This document shows, piece by piece, positions 18,730 to 26,398 of a DNA stretch of 44,290 nt; the first letter of the stretch is position 1, and each line of letters opens with the position of its first letter. Origin of the DNA: Flavihumibacter sp. CACIAM 22H1 (GTDB taxonomy: Bacteria; Bacteroidota; Bacteroidia; Chitinophagales; Chitinophagaceae); the NCBI RefSeq assembly GCF_001601815.1, contig NZ_LUKG01000015.1, forward strand, positions 14,071 to 58,360, in the 5' to 3' direction. The notes beneath the pieces were generated by a model. The model was given only the letters and a program-made list of their open reading frames with translations. It searched no databases and was not told the origin of the DNA. A program made the translations under genes and the position numbers.

Positions 18730-18750
18730 AGTCTATCTAATTGATAGTGT
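18730..18750. promoter_or_regulatory. Degenerate inverted repeat C
   Basis: AGTCTAT, seven bases, ATAGTGT: the left half is intact and only ATAG of the right half is kept. Its centre is 45 bp from that of repeat B. Its right half overlaps the stem at 18741-18769, so it could be part of an RNA structure rather than an operator. Confidence 0.35.
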
Positions 18751-18769
18751 ATTTATTATACATTATCAA
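18741..18769 (+). other. Stem-loop in the TonB-receptor leader
   Basis: TTGATAGTGTAT and ATACATTATCAA pair over 12 positions (one G-U) around the loop TTATT. It sits 45 bases before the start codon and has no U-run, so it is not a terminator. It could stabilise the mRNA or regulate translation. Confidence 0.45.
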
Positions 18770-18813
18770 AAGGGGAAAAGTATGTCACCCATAAACCATC
18801 GCAAACCACTGAT

Positions 18814-21360
18814 ATGAAGCGTATTATTCCAATTGTAGTTTTTGTATTGCTGGCTGGTATCAGCCAGGCGCAAACCAGCCTAACTGGTTTTATTAAGGAC
18901 GATAAAGGACAGGCAGTGGAAGCTGCCACCATTAAGGTAAAAGGCAGTGTGGGAAGCACTGTGGCGGATTCCAAAGGAAAATTTCAGTTAACCACCCCCA
19001 GGAATCTTCCCTTCACCTTGCAGATCAGTTCTGCCGGTTACACACCGAGTGAAATTGAACTAACCCAGTTAAGAGATTCGGTCTTAACGATCATACTGGT
19101 TGAAAGCACGCAGTTATCCGAGGTGGTTATTACCTCACGTCGCCGGGTAGAAACGGCGCAGGATGTACCCATTCCTATTTCGGTATTGGGAGGAGCACAG
19201 GTAGAGGATGCCGGTGCCTTCAACGTAAATCGCCTTAAGGAGTTGGTTCCGACGGTACAGTTATATTCATCTAACCCGCGGAACACCACCTTAAATATCC
19301 GGGGTATTGGCTCCACCTTTGGATTAACCAACGATGGTATTGATCCGGGCGTAGGTTTTTATGTAGACGGTGTGTATTATGCCCGCCCGGCAGCCACCAC
19401 CCTTGATTTCATTGATATTGAACAGGTGGAAGTACTGAGAGGCCCACAGGGAACCCTGTTTGGCAAAAACACCACCGCCGGTGCCTTTAACATTACCACC
19501 CGGGCACCCAAGTTTAAGCCAGGCGCCAACTTTGAGGTGAGTTATGGCAATTACGGTTTTGTACAGGCAAAAGCGTCCATTACCGGGGGTATTACAAAAA
19601 AGCTAGCTGGTCGTATTTCCTTTTCCGGAACACAGCGGAATGGTTTACTGGAGAATGTGGCAACCGGAAAATCAGTGAATGATCTGAATAATATAGGCGT
19701 ACGCGGACAATTGCTTTACACCCCTACCGATAAAGTTAAAATAACATTTATAGGGGACATAACCGATCAAAAGCCAGACGGCTACGCCCAGGTTATTGCC
19801 GGGGTAGTACAAACCCAACGGCCAGGATACCGCCAGTTTGACTCCATTATTGCAGACCTGGGTTACCAATTACCATCGCGGAATCCCTTTGATCGCAAAA
19901 TTGATCACAATACCACCTGGAAATCAGGCAACCAACTGGGCGGCGCTTCCGTAAATATTGATGCCAAAATTGGCGGGGGTACCCTTACCTCTACTACGGC
20001 CTGGAGGTACTGGAACTGGGATCCCTCCAACGACCGCGACTTTACAGGCCTGCCTGTATTAACCTTATCGCAGGCCACTTCCAAACACCAGCAATGGACG
20101 CAGGAGATCAGGTATGCAGGTGATTTTTCAAGCCGGCTTAGCGGGGTTGCAGGGGTCTTCCTGATTGGGCAGGATCTTAAAACAGATCCTTATCATATTG
20201 AAGAATCAGGCGCTGCTCAGTGGCGTTTTTCGAAAAGCAGCACCAGTTCCTTATGGGAAACACCGGGCCTGTTTGAAGGGTATGGTATCCGTACCAAATC
20301 AAGGCTGAAAACCTTTGGCGCAGCCGTCTTTGGCCAGTTAGACTGGGCAATCACTGATAAACTGCATGTATTACCAGGTATCCGTTATAACTATGACAAG
20401 AAGCAGGTAGATTTTGACCGGAAGACCTACGGAGGACTGCAAACTGAAGACCCGGCGCTGCTGGCTCTTAAAAGAGCAGTTTACACCGACCAGGCATTTA
20501 GTGCCGATGTAGACGAAAGTAATTTTTCGGGGCAACTAACGGTTTCGTATAAGGTACGGAAGGATATTAATGCCTTTGCCACCTATTCACTCAGTTATAA
20601 ACCCGTTGGCGTAAACCTGGGAGGATTACCCACGGCTAACGGCGAAGTACTGACAGACCTGGCACGTATCAAACCAGAAGGGGTTACCCATTATGAAATC
20701 GGCGTTAAAACCACTCCCAGCAGAAACTTCATTTTTAACCTGGTACTTCACCAAACCGACATAAAAGACTACCAAACCCAGGTTCAAACAGCCGAAGTGG
20801 GCGTAAACCGGGGTTACCTGGCCAATGCGGAAAAAGTTCGGGTAAAAGGCATTGAGTCAGATGCCAATTATAAAATAAACGATCATATTACGTTATACGG
20901 TAACCTGGCATATACTGAAGGAAAATACCTTTCTTTCACCAATGCCCCGGTACCCCTTGAAGAAACAGGCGCAAGCACTTCGTTTAAAGACGTATCAAAA
21001 GGAGACCTGCCGGGCATTTCCAAATGGGCGGGTTCTATCGGGGGAGAAATTCAGTCAAAACTGAAAAAGGCCTTTACCAAGGAAGGTCGCTATTTCCTGG
21101 CCCTGGATAATTATTTCAGATCCGGATTTTCTTCCAGTCCCTCTCCTTCCAAATACCTGAATGTACCGGGTTATGCACTGTTCAATGGCCGGGTGGGCTT
21201 TCGTTCAAAAGAAGGCATCAGTGTATTCCTCTGGGGACGTAACCTGCTGAATAAAAATTACTTTGAGCAACTACTACCTGCCGCCGGAAATGCCGGACAG
21301 TATGCCGCAGTATTGGGCGACCAGCGCACCTATGGAATAACGCTGCGTTATAACCTGTAA
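18814..21360 (+). CDS. TonB-dependent outer-membrane receptor with carboxypeptidase-like N-terminal domain
   Basis: The 848-residue receptor has a signal peptide (ending GISQAQ), a carboxypeptidase-D-like regulatory domain (residues 22-100: LTGFIKDDKGQAVEAATIKVKG), and a plug domain (VVITSRRRVETAQDVPIPISVLGG ... IEQVEVLRGPQGTLFGKNTTAGAFNITTR). A 22-strand barrel follows, ending in a typical aromatic TonB-receptor terminus (RTYGITLRYNL). It is of the siderophore/small-ligand type, with no SusD partner next to it. Its ligand is unknown; three copies of the sulfur-region repeat at its promoter suggest a sulfur-containing ligand (inference). A short frame at 18782-18817 overlaps its start codon (ATGA) and could couple translation. 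Confidence 0.92.
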   Translation: MKRIIPIVVFVLLAGISQAQTSLTGFIKDDKGQAVEAATIKVKGSVGSTVADSKGKFQLTTPRNLPFTLQISSAGYTPSEIELTQLRDSVLTIILVESTQLSEVVITSRRRVETAQDVPIPISVLGGAQVEDAGAFNVNRLKELVPTVQLYSSNPRNTTLNIRGIGSTFGLTNDGIDPGVGFYVDGVYYARPAATTLDFIDIEQVEVLRGPQGTLFGKNTTAGAFNITTRAPKFKPGANFEVSYGNYGFVQAKASITGGITKKLAGRISFSGTQRNGLLENVATGKSVNDLNNIGVRGQLLYTPTDKVKITFIGDITDQKPDGYAQVIAGVVQTQRPGYRQFDSIIADLGYQLPSRNPFDRKIDHNTTWKSGNQLGGASVNIDAKIGGGTLTSTTAWRYWNWDPSNDRDFTGLPVLTLSQATSKHQQWTQEIRYAGDFSSRLSGVAGVFLIGQDLKTDPYHIEESGAAQWRFSKSSTSSLWETPGLFEGYGIRTKSRLKTFGAAVFGQLDWAITDKLHVLPGIRYNYDKKQVDFDRKTYGGLQTEDPALLALKRAVYTDQAFSADVDESNFSGQLTVSYKVRKDINAFATYSLSYKPVGVNLGGLPTANGEVLTDLARIKPEGVTHYEIGVKTTPSRNFIFNLVLHQTDIKDYQTQVQTAEVGVNRGYLANAEKVRVKGIESDANYKINDHITLYGNLAYTEGKYLSFTNAPVPLEETGASTSFKDVSKGDLPGISKWAGSIGGEIQSKLKKAFTKEGRYFLALDNYFRSGFSSSPSPSKYLNVPGYALFNGRVGFRSKEGISVFLWGRNLLNKNYFEQLLPAAGNAGQYAAVLGDQRTYGITLRYNL

Positions 21361-21378
21361 AAAATTTATTCTTTAAAC

Positions 21379-21411
21379 AAAAAAACTACCGGTGCTACCG
21401 GTAGTTTTTTT
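21379..21411. terminator. Bidirectional intrinsic terminator
   Basis: ACTACCGGT and ACCGGTAGT form a perfect 9-bp stem around GCT, with seven A on the left and seven T on the right, so the stem extends through the A/T tract. It ends transcription in both directions and overlaps the stop codon of the convergent desaturase gene (21410-21412). Confidence 0.92.
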
Positions 21412-22621
21412 ATTTCCTCTTATGAAACAGCAATCGTTCATATTGCTCTTGCAGCGTACCATAAAAGCGGATAAGGAGAAAGCAATTTCCAATAAGTAAA
21501 AGAAAAACTAAGAACGAGTTGTAAATAAAAAACAGCCAACCTGCAAGTATAACAATTCGTACAGCTTCCAGATGAAAAATCCAGGTCTTCTTCTCAAGTA
21601 TTGCTCCGGATATAATCAAACTTACCAATAGTGCTATCCCTGCAAACCAAAAACTAAGGTGGTTAAAATGGCGGTGAAATCCGGCTAATATGAAAACGAG
21701 CAATACTGATACAAGTGTTTGAAAAACTACATATCTTTTTAAAAAATAAGAAGCCTTGAATTGTTGGTTCCTTTTTAATAAACGTCTTTCCAATATTGTC
21801 CTGTTTACAGGATCAAGCATGGCTGGCGTACCAAATAGTATTCGTATTTTTTCACGGCCATTGTTTGCTCGTTTCCAGGCCAACGCAATTTCCAGAAAAT
21901 AATGAAAATGTTGCCATAAAAAACTGTGGCTATTCAACGGTTTTGTTAAGCCATAAACCGGCTTCTCTCCTTCTTTTGCAAACGTGCCAAACAGTTTATC
22001 CCAGATGATGAAAATATCACTGTAATTTTTATCAAGGTAACAGGGATTGCTGCTGTGGTGTACCCGGTGATGGGAAGGCGTTACCAATATATGTTCCAAC
22101 CAACCTAAGTTGCCGATCGTTTCCGTATGCGTAAAAAACGGATAAGCACCGTGCACCAGAAGAATTGTTGTTACCATCTCCGGAGGAAAGCCCAGTACCG
22201 GCAAAAAAGACCAGAATATAGAGCGAAAACCCGCCTGCAATACAGTAATCCTGGCGGCTACTGAAAAGTTAAATTCATCACTCTGGTGATGTACAACATG
22301 CGCTGCCCAGAAAATGTTAACAGTATGGCCTAACCGATGATACCAGTACCACAGCAAATCGGTAAGCAGTAATAAACCAATCCACCAATACCAGGTAGAC
22401 GTAATTGTAAACAAGGCAAAATTTTCATATAACCATACAAACAGGCCATGGAACAAACCCGTGGTGCAGATATCAAAAAACCGTTCTGCGATGCCCACAT
22501 TGACATTTGCAACAGCCTCTTCAAATGCTGGTTTTATGCCAGCAGATTGCTTTTTTAAATACCAGCCTTCGATTATAATAAATGCTCCAAATATTGGAAT
22601 AGCTAAAGCAATAAGATCCAT
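21410..22621 (-). CDS. Sterol desaturase / fatty acid hydroxylase superfamily membrane protein
   Basis: The 403-residue protein has an N-terminal multi-helix membrane region and the histidine motifs of the non-haem di-iron hydroxylases: HRLGH (HxxxH), HVVHHQ (HxxHH) and HHRVHH further on. A second set of membrane helices makes up the C-terminal third. The layout resembles bacterial relatives of alkylglycerol monooxygenase (TMEM195). These enzymes use O2 to hydroxylate or desaturate lipids. It is divergent from the hydrolase at 22698, and the perfect inverted repeat D (22653-22673) lies between them, so it appears to belong to the same regulon as the TonB receptor and SusC operon. Substrate unknown. 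Confidence 0.85.
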   Translation of the reverse strand: MDLIALAIPIFGAFIIIEGWYLKKQSAGIKPAFEEAVANVNVGIAERFFDICTTGLFHGLFVWLYENFALFTITSTWYWWIGLLLLTDLLWYWYHRLGHTVNIFWAAHVVHHQSDEFNFSVAARITVLQAGFRSIFWSFLPVLGFPPEMVTTILLVHGAYPFFTHTETIGNLGWLEHILVTPSHHRVHHSSNPCYLDKNYSDIFIIWDKLFGTFAKEGEKPVYGLTKPLNSHSFLWQHFHYFLEIALAWKRANNGREKIRILFGTPAMLDPVNRTILERRLLKRNQQFKASYFLKRYVVFQTLVSVLLVFILAGFHRHFNHLSFWFAGIALLVSLIISGAILEKKTWIFHLEAVRIVILAGWLFFIYNSFLVFLLLIGNCFLLIRFYGTLQEQYERLLFHKRK

Positions 22622-22652
22622 GAATTTTATTTATTCTTTTTTTAATTTATTT

Positions 22653-22673
22653 AGTCTACTTAATAAGTAGACT
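22653..22673. promoter_or_regulatory. Inverted repeat D, perfect 21-bp copy
   Basis: AGTCTACTTA, one base, TAAGTAGACT: 10-bp perfect arms. It lies in the 76-bp gap between two divergent genes, directly upstream of a -10-like TATCTTTG (22677-22684) that matches TAnnTTTG for the plus-strand gene. One protein bound here could control both genes. Confidence 0.7.
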
Positions 22674-22676
22674 TAT

Positions 22677-22684
22677 TATCTTTG
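22677..22684 (+). promoter_or_regulatory. -7 element for the RBBP9-like hydrolase gene
   Basis: TATCTTTG matches TAnnTTTG exactly and leaves a leader of only about 8 bases before the ATG at 22698. No clear TTG at -33 is present; that position is occupied by repeat D. Confidence 0.5.
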
Positions 22685-22697
22685 ATAAAACAATTCC

Positions 22698-23246
22698 ATG
22701 AAATATATTAATGTACCCGGCCTTTACAACTCAGGGCCAGAGCACTGGCAAACAAAATGGGAAGAAACCTATCCAACTGATTTTATTAGAGTTCAACAAG
22801 ACAACTGGAATTCCGCGACCAAAGAAAAATGGGTACATAATCTTCAAGCAGCAATTGCAACTGTTAAAGAGCCCATGATACTTATTGGGCATAGTCTTGG
22901 AGCTATTACCATTCGTCATTGGCTGGAAGAATTTAAAAATCCATTGATAAGAGCCGTTTTACTGGTAGCTCCTGCTGATGTAGAATGTACGGCTTTAAAA
23001 GCTGTGTCCTCCTTCGCACCTATTCCCAAATCCACTATTCAGGTAAGAGGGTTTGTGGTGGCAAGTACTAATGACCCCTACGTAGCAATCGAAAGAACAG
23101 CCACCTGGGCAGCTTATTGGGGCAGCCGATTCATCAGCGTTGGAAACAAAGGACATATTAATGCATTATCCGGCATAGGTTATTGGGAAGAGGGATGGAA
23201 CCTGTTGCAGGAATTAAAAAAACCAGAACTGATCAGCGCTGGCTGA
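22698..23246 (+). CDS. RBBP9/YdeN-type serine hydrolase
   Basis: This small (182-residue) alpha/beta hydrolase has the family opening NVPGLYNSGPEHWQTKWE and the catalytic triad Ser66 (IGHSLGA), Asp126 (ASTNDPY) and His153 (KGHIN). Family members hydrolyse esters; most substrates are unknown. The gene is driven from the divergent promoter with repeat D, and its 3' end overlaps the cysteine desulfurase gene tail-to-tail by 14 bp. The shared control region and position tie it to the sulfur locus; its precise role there is not known. Confidence 0.88.
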   Translation: MKYINVPGLYNSGPEHWQTKWEETYPTDFIRVQQDNWNSATKEKWVHNLQAAIATVKEPMILIGHSLGAITIRHWLEEFKNPLIRAVLLVAPADVECTALKAVSSFAPIPKSTIQVRGFVVASTNDPYVAIERTATWAAYWGSRFISVGNKGHINALSGIGYWEEGWNLLQELKKPELISAG

Positions 23247-23252
23247 TCAGTT
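23227..23252. terminator. Hairpin covering both convergent stop codons
   Basis: AACTGATCAGC and GCTGATCAGTT form a perfect 11-bp stem around GCTG. The stop codons of both the hydrolase (23244-23246) and the desulfurase (23233-23235) lie within it. On the minus strand the stem is followed by CTGG and seven T; on the plus strand no T-run follows. It is probably the terminator of the encapsulin operon. Confidence 0.7.
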
Positions 23253-24765
23253 TAAAAAGCGCATCCTGCAGCCAATCAATTTCCTCCTTTGTATTGTAAA
23301 AAGCAAGCGATGGACGTACAGTTGTTTCCTGTCCAAAACGTCGAAGAATAGGTTGTGCGCAATGGTGCCCGGTTCTTACTGCAATTCCATGCTCATCAAG
23401 GTGTTTGCCAACTGATTCATTGCTGAAATCTGCAAGTGTGAAAGAAAGTACGCTGGCTTTATCTGCAGCTTTTCCAATTATTTCTAACCCAGGCACCTGT
23501 TTCAACTTTTCTGTGGCGTAGAGCAACAGTTGATGTTCATAAGCTGCAATGGAATGCATTCCAATAGTACGCAAAAATTCGAGCGCCGCACCAAGCCCTA
23601 CAGCATCTGCAATATTTCCGGTACCAGCCTCAAATCGGGCATGTCCATTCTGATAGGTTGTATTATCAAAACGTACATCCCGGATCATGTTACCTCCCCC
23701 CTGCCAGGCAGGTAATTCGTCTAGAGTATCATTTTGGATATACAATACCCCGATCCCTGTTGGACCAAATACTTTATGCCCGGAGAAAACAAAAAAATCA
23801 GGCTTCAATTCCTGCAAATCTATTGGCATATGTGATACCGACTGCGCACCATCCAACAACACTTTTGCACCAGCTGCATGAGCCCATTGAATCATCTTTT
23901 TTGCAGGTGTAATAGTACCCAAAGCATTGCTAACCTGAACAAAACTAACAAGCTTTACTTTCGAAGTGAGCAAATTTTTATAGGCCTCCATATCTATTTG
24001 CCCAGAATCATCCACCGGAATCACCACCAACTCAATGCCGATTCGTTCCCTGAGTTGTTGCCATGGAACAATATTTGCATGATGCTCAAGGTTACTGATC
24101 AATACCTGGTCTCCACTTTTAAGATAACCTGCACCAAGTGTATATGCTACCAGATTGATGCCCTCTGTAGTTCCACGAACAAAAACAATTTCATTTGATG
24201 ATCCGGCATTTATAAAGGAACGAACAGATTCCCTTGCAGATTCATAGGCATCCGTTGCCCTTGCGGCGAGCTGATGGGCGGCACGATGAATATTGGAGTT
24301 TTCCTTTCTGTAAAACTGACTAATCCTTTCAATTACACAACTCGGCTTTTGGGTAGTAGCTGCATTATCCAGCCAAACCAGGGGTCTTCCGTTTACATAT
24401 TCCTGTAAAATCGGAAATTCTTTTCTTAGAACGTCAACGGGAAAATTTCCCATTTCCGGAAGCTGCGCAACAGGTCGGTCCTTTAAAAAATAATAGTCCT
24501 GGTGATATTGCATATAATCAAATATGGGCAACTGACTTAACGTACTAAGTTTAGCAAGATCAGTTGCTCCACTGCCTCCAGACGGAAAATGCGGATCGGG
24601 TAAAGCTGTTTGAGGTGCTTTCATGTTAACCACATTACCCGTATCCGGTAAGCGAATTCCACTGGGTGATGTTCCCACTGAGGCTCTTGATTGGCCAAAT
24701 AAATAATTAGCCAGTTGTTGCAGGCGAAATTCTTCCGCTTGCAGGTTATCAATGTTTATATTCAT
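23233..24765 (-). CDS. Cysteine desulfurase with N-terminal encapsulation extension (family 2A cargo)
   Basis: The 510-residue protein has a low-complexity extension of about 108 residues before a SufS-type (group II) cysteine desulfurase. The catalytic domain shows the PLP lysine K331 in FSGHKVFGP, LDGAQSV, and the persulfide-forming Cys469 in VRTGHHCAQP. The extension contains LQQLANYLFGQSR near residue 15 and a Pro/Gly-rich stretch; similar leucine/alanine motif plus disordered linkers carry this cargo into family 2A encapsulins such as Synechococcus SrpI. The enzyme takes sulfur from cysteine, forming alanine and a protein persulfide. Its start overlaps the shell gene by 17 bp. Shell pairing plus the extension makes the cargo assignment strong. 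Confidence 0.94.
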   Translation of the reverse strand: MNINIDNLQAEEFRLQQLANYLFGQSRASVGTSPSGIRLPDTGNVVNMKAPQTALPDPHFPSGGSGATDLAKLSTLSQLPIFDYMQYHQDYYFLKDRPVAQLPEMGNFPVDVLRKEFPILQEYVNGRPLVWLDNAATTQKPSCVIERISQFYRKENSNIHRAAHQLAARATDAYESARESVRSFINAGSSNEIVFVRGTTEGINLVAYTLGAGYLKSGDQVLISNLEHHANIVPWQQLRERIGIELVVIPVDDSGQIDMEAYKNLLTSKVKLVSFVQVSNALGTITPAKKMIQWAHAAGAKVLLDGAQSVSHMPIDLQELKPDFFVFSGHKVFGPTGIGVLYIQNDTLDELPAWQGGGNMIRDVRFDNTTYQNGHARFEAGTGNIADAVGLGAALEFLRTIGMHSIAAYEHQLLLYATEKLKQVPGLEIIGKAADKASVLSFTLADFSNESVGKHLDEHGIAVRTGHHCAQPILRRFGQETTVRPSLAFYNTKEEIDWLQDALFKLISQR

Positions 24766-25675
24766 GGTATTTTCCTATTTCAACATTATCTAGTACAGCA
24801 ATTGCATCATCAACCAATACAGCAAGTGAGCAGTAAAGCGATATCAGATAAGAAGCAATGGCTCTGTCATTAATACCCATAAACCGTACACTTAAGCCGG
24901 GTGATTGTTCCCCTGGAAGACCGGGCTGATACAAGCCTACCACACCCTGACGGCTTTCCCCGGTACGTATCAAAATGATTTTTGACGTACCATTTACTAT
25001 GGGTAATTTATCCGACGGAATTAAAGGAATTCCACGCCATGTTAAAAAAGGAGAGCCAAAAAGCTGGATGGTTGGAGGTGGAACACCCCGTCTCGTACAT
25101 TCCCGTCCAAATGCAGCAATTGCCAAAGGATGAAGAAGAAAAAAACCCGGCTCTTTCCATACCCTGGTAATTAGTTCATCCAAATCATCGGGAGTAGGCG
25201 CTCCTGTTCGCGTAGAAATTATCTGCGAAGGTGCTACGCTATTCAGCAAACCATACTCTTTATTATTAATGAGTTCACTTTCCTGCCGTTCTTTAATTGT
25301 CTCAATCGTTAGACGTAATTGTTCCCCTATCTGATTATAAGGCTTACTATAAAGATCAGAAACTCTGGTATGGACCTCAACAACTGTAGTTACAGCGCTA
25401 AGGTTATACTCTCTTGGATTCTCTACATAATCAACAAAAGTCTGGGGAAGCACCCGTTCATCCCGTGAAGAGCAATCAACCCGAACTGAGTTGGCATCTT
25501 TCACTTTATTGAGTCGGTATACACCAGATTCCACGGGAACCCATTGTAGTAACTGGGTTAACCAACGAGGACTTATTGTTATCATTTGGGGAACGGTTCT
25601 TGTTGCAATTGCCAATTGTCTGGCGGCAACATCTCCTAACGAAGTTTGTTGAAGAATGGGATCGGTGGCTGACAT
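24749..25675 (-). CDS. Family 2A encapsulin nanocompartment shell protein (SrpI-like)
   Basis: This 308-residue protein resembles the SrpI-type shell protein that builds an icosahedral HK97-fold cage around a cysteine desulfurase. The family N-terminal arm (LGDVAARQLAIATRTVPQMITISPRWLTQLLQWVPVESGVYRLNKV) is visible, followed by an E-loop/P-domain part (YNQIGEQLRLTIETIKERQESELINN) and an A-domain part (PIVNGTSKIILIRTGESRQGVVGLYQPGLPGE). Length agrees with family 2A (about 300-320); no cyclic-nucleotide-binding insert is present, which separates it from family 2B. It starts 26 bp after a tRNA-Cys gene with no terminator between, and overlaps the cargo gene by 17 bp. In cyanobacteria such shells rise on sulfur starvation. 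Confidence 0.95.
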   Translation of the reverse strand: MSATDPILQQTSLGDVAARQLAIATRTVPQMITISPRWLTQLLQWVPVESGVYRLNKVKDANSVRVDCSSRDERVLPQTFVDYVENPREYNLSAVTTVVEVHTRVSDLYSKPYNQIGEQLRLTIETIKERQESELINNKEYGLLNSVAPSQIISTRTGAPTPDDLDELITRVWKEPGFFLLHPLAIAAFGRECTRRGVPPPTIQLFGSPFLTWRGIPLIPSDKLPIVNGTSKIILIRTGESRQGVVGLYQPGLPGEQSPGLSVRFMGINDRAIASYLISLYCSLAVLVDDAIAVLDNVEIGKYHEYKH

Positions 25676-25701
25676 AAATTATACTTTACAATTAAAAAGG
25701 G

Positions 25702-25772
25702 AAGCAACGAGCGGATTCGAACCGCTGTAAAAGGTTTTGCAGACCTCCACCTAACCACTCGGCCACGTTGCT
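25702..25772 (-). tRNA. tRNA-Cys (GCA)
   Basis: The 71-nt RNA folds as a cloverleaf: acceptor AGCAACG/CGTTGCT, D arm GCC/GGT, anticodon stem GAGGT/ACCTT with loop CTGCAAA (anticodon GCA), and T arm AGCGG-TTCGAAT-CCGCT. The discriminator base is U73, a cysteine identity element. CCA is not encoded. It lies 23 bp after lysE and 26 bp before the encapsulin gene, with no hairpin terminator on either side, so it may be processed out of the operon transcript. Confidence 0.97.
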
Positions 25773-25795
25773 TTACATATGTGTGTTCTACTGTT

Positions 25796-26398
25796 TTAGT
25801 TGAGCAAAAAATGAAGAATACCGATTAATCCTAACAACACCATCAGCCAGGAAGGAAATAACCTGAGGCGGTCAGACTGAAGCCAGGCTTTCCGCTGAAT
25901 TCGTTCCGCGGTGTTCGCTACCACCAATAGAAGGCTGATAACTCCCAATGACACACCGATCAGAAAAAATTGTACCTCTATCCAGGTATCCAGGTGAATC
26001 CAACCCATCGATTTCAGGTAGGCAATTATCCCTATCCAGAAAGGCATTGCCAGGGGATTCAGAAATCCTAATACCAGGCCTTTCCGAAAGCCCCCGGTTT
26101 TAACTACTGCAGTTTTTTCAGCTTTTTTTGCGGGCAACAAAGCCGCCAATCCCAATACCAGCAATACAATAGCCGCCAATAGTTTAAACCAGCTGAATAA
26201 ACCGATTTGCCGGTTGATCAAGGCTTCAAAATAAATGGCCAGCCCGGCATAAAAATACTCCACCAAGCCTGCTGCCAGGGCCATTCGCCGGCCTTTACTA
26301 GCGGCACCTTCCAATCCGGCCTGCAGTACCGACAAATTGATGGTACCCGGTGTCAGCGAACCCGCAACACTGCAGAAAAATGATAGTATAAAATTCAT
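25796..26398 (-). CDS. LysE/RhtB-family amino-acid exporter
   Basis: The 200-residue integral membrane protein has about six helices and the LysE-family pattern SLTPGTINLSVLQAGLEG near the N-terminus and GFLNPLAMPFW in the middle. Members export amino acids such as lysine, threonine or cysteine (EamB type). Its start overlaps the rhodanese stop by 4 bp (ATGA), so the two are translationally coupled. Position between a rhodanese and tRNA-Cys/encapsulin/desulfurase makes cysteine or a related thiol compound an attractive but unproven substrate. Confidence 0.85.
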   Translation of the reverse strand: MNFILSFFCSVAGSLTPGTINLSVLQAGLEGAASKGRRMALAAGLVEYFYAGLAIYFEALINRQIGLFSWFKLLAAIVLLVLGLAALLPAKKAEKTAVVKTGGFRKGLVLGFLNPLAMPFWIGIIAYLKSMGWIHLDTWIEVQFFLIGVSLGVISLLLVVANTAERIQRKAWLQSDRLRLFPSWLMVLLGLIGILHFLLN

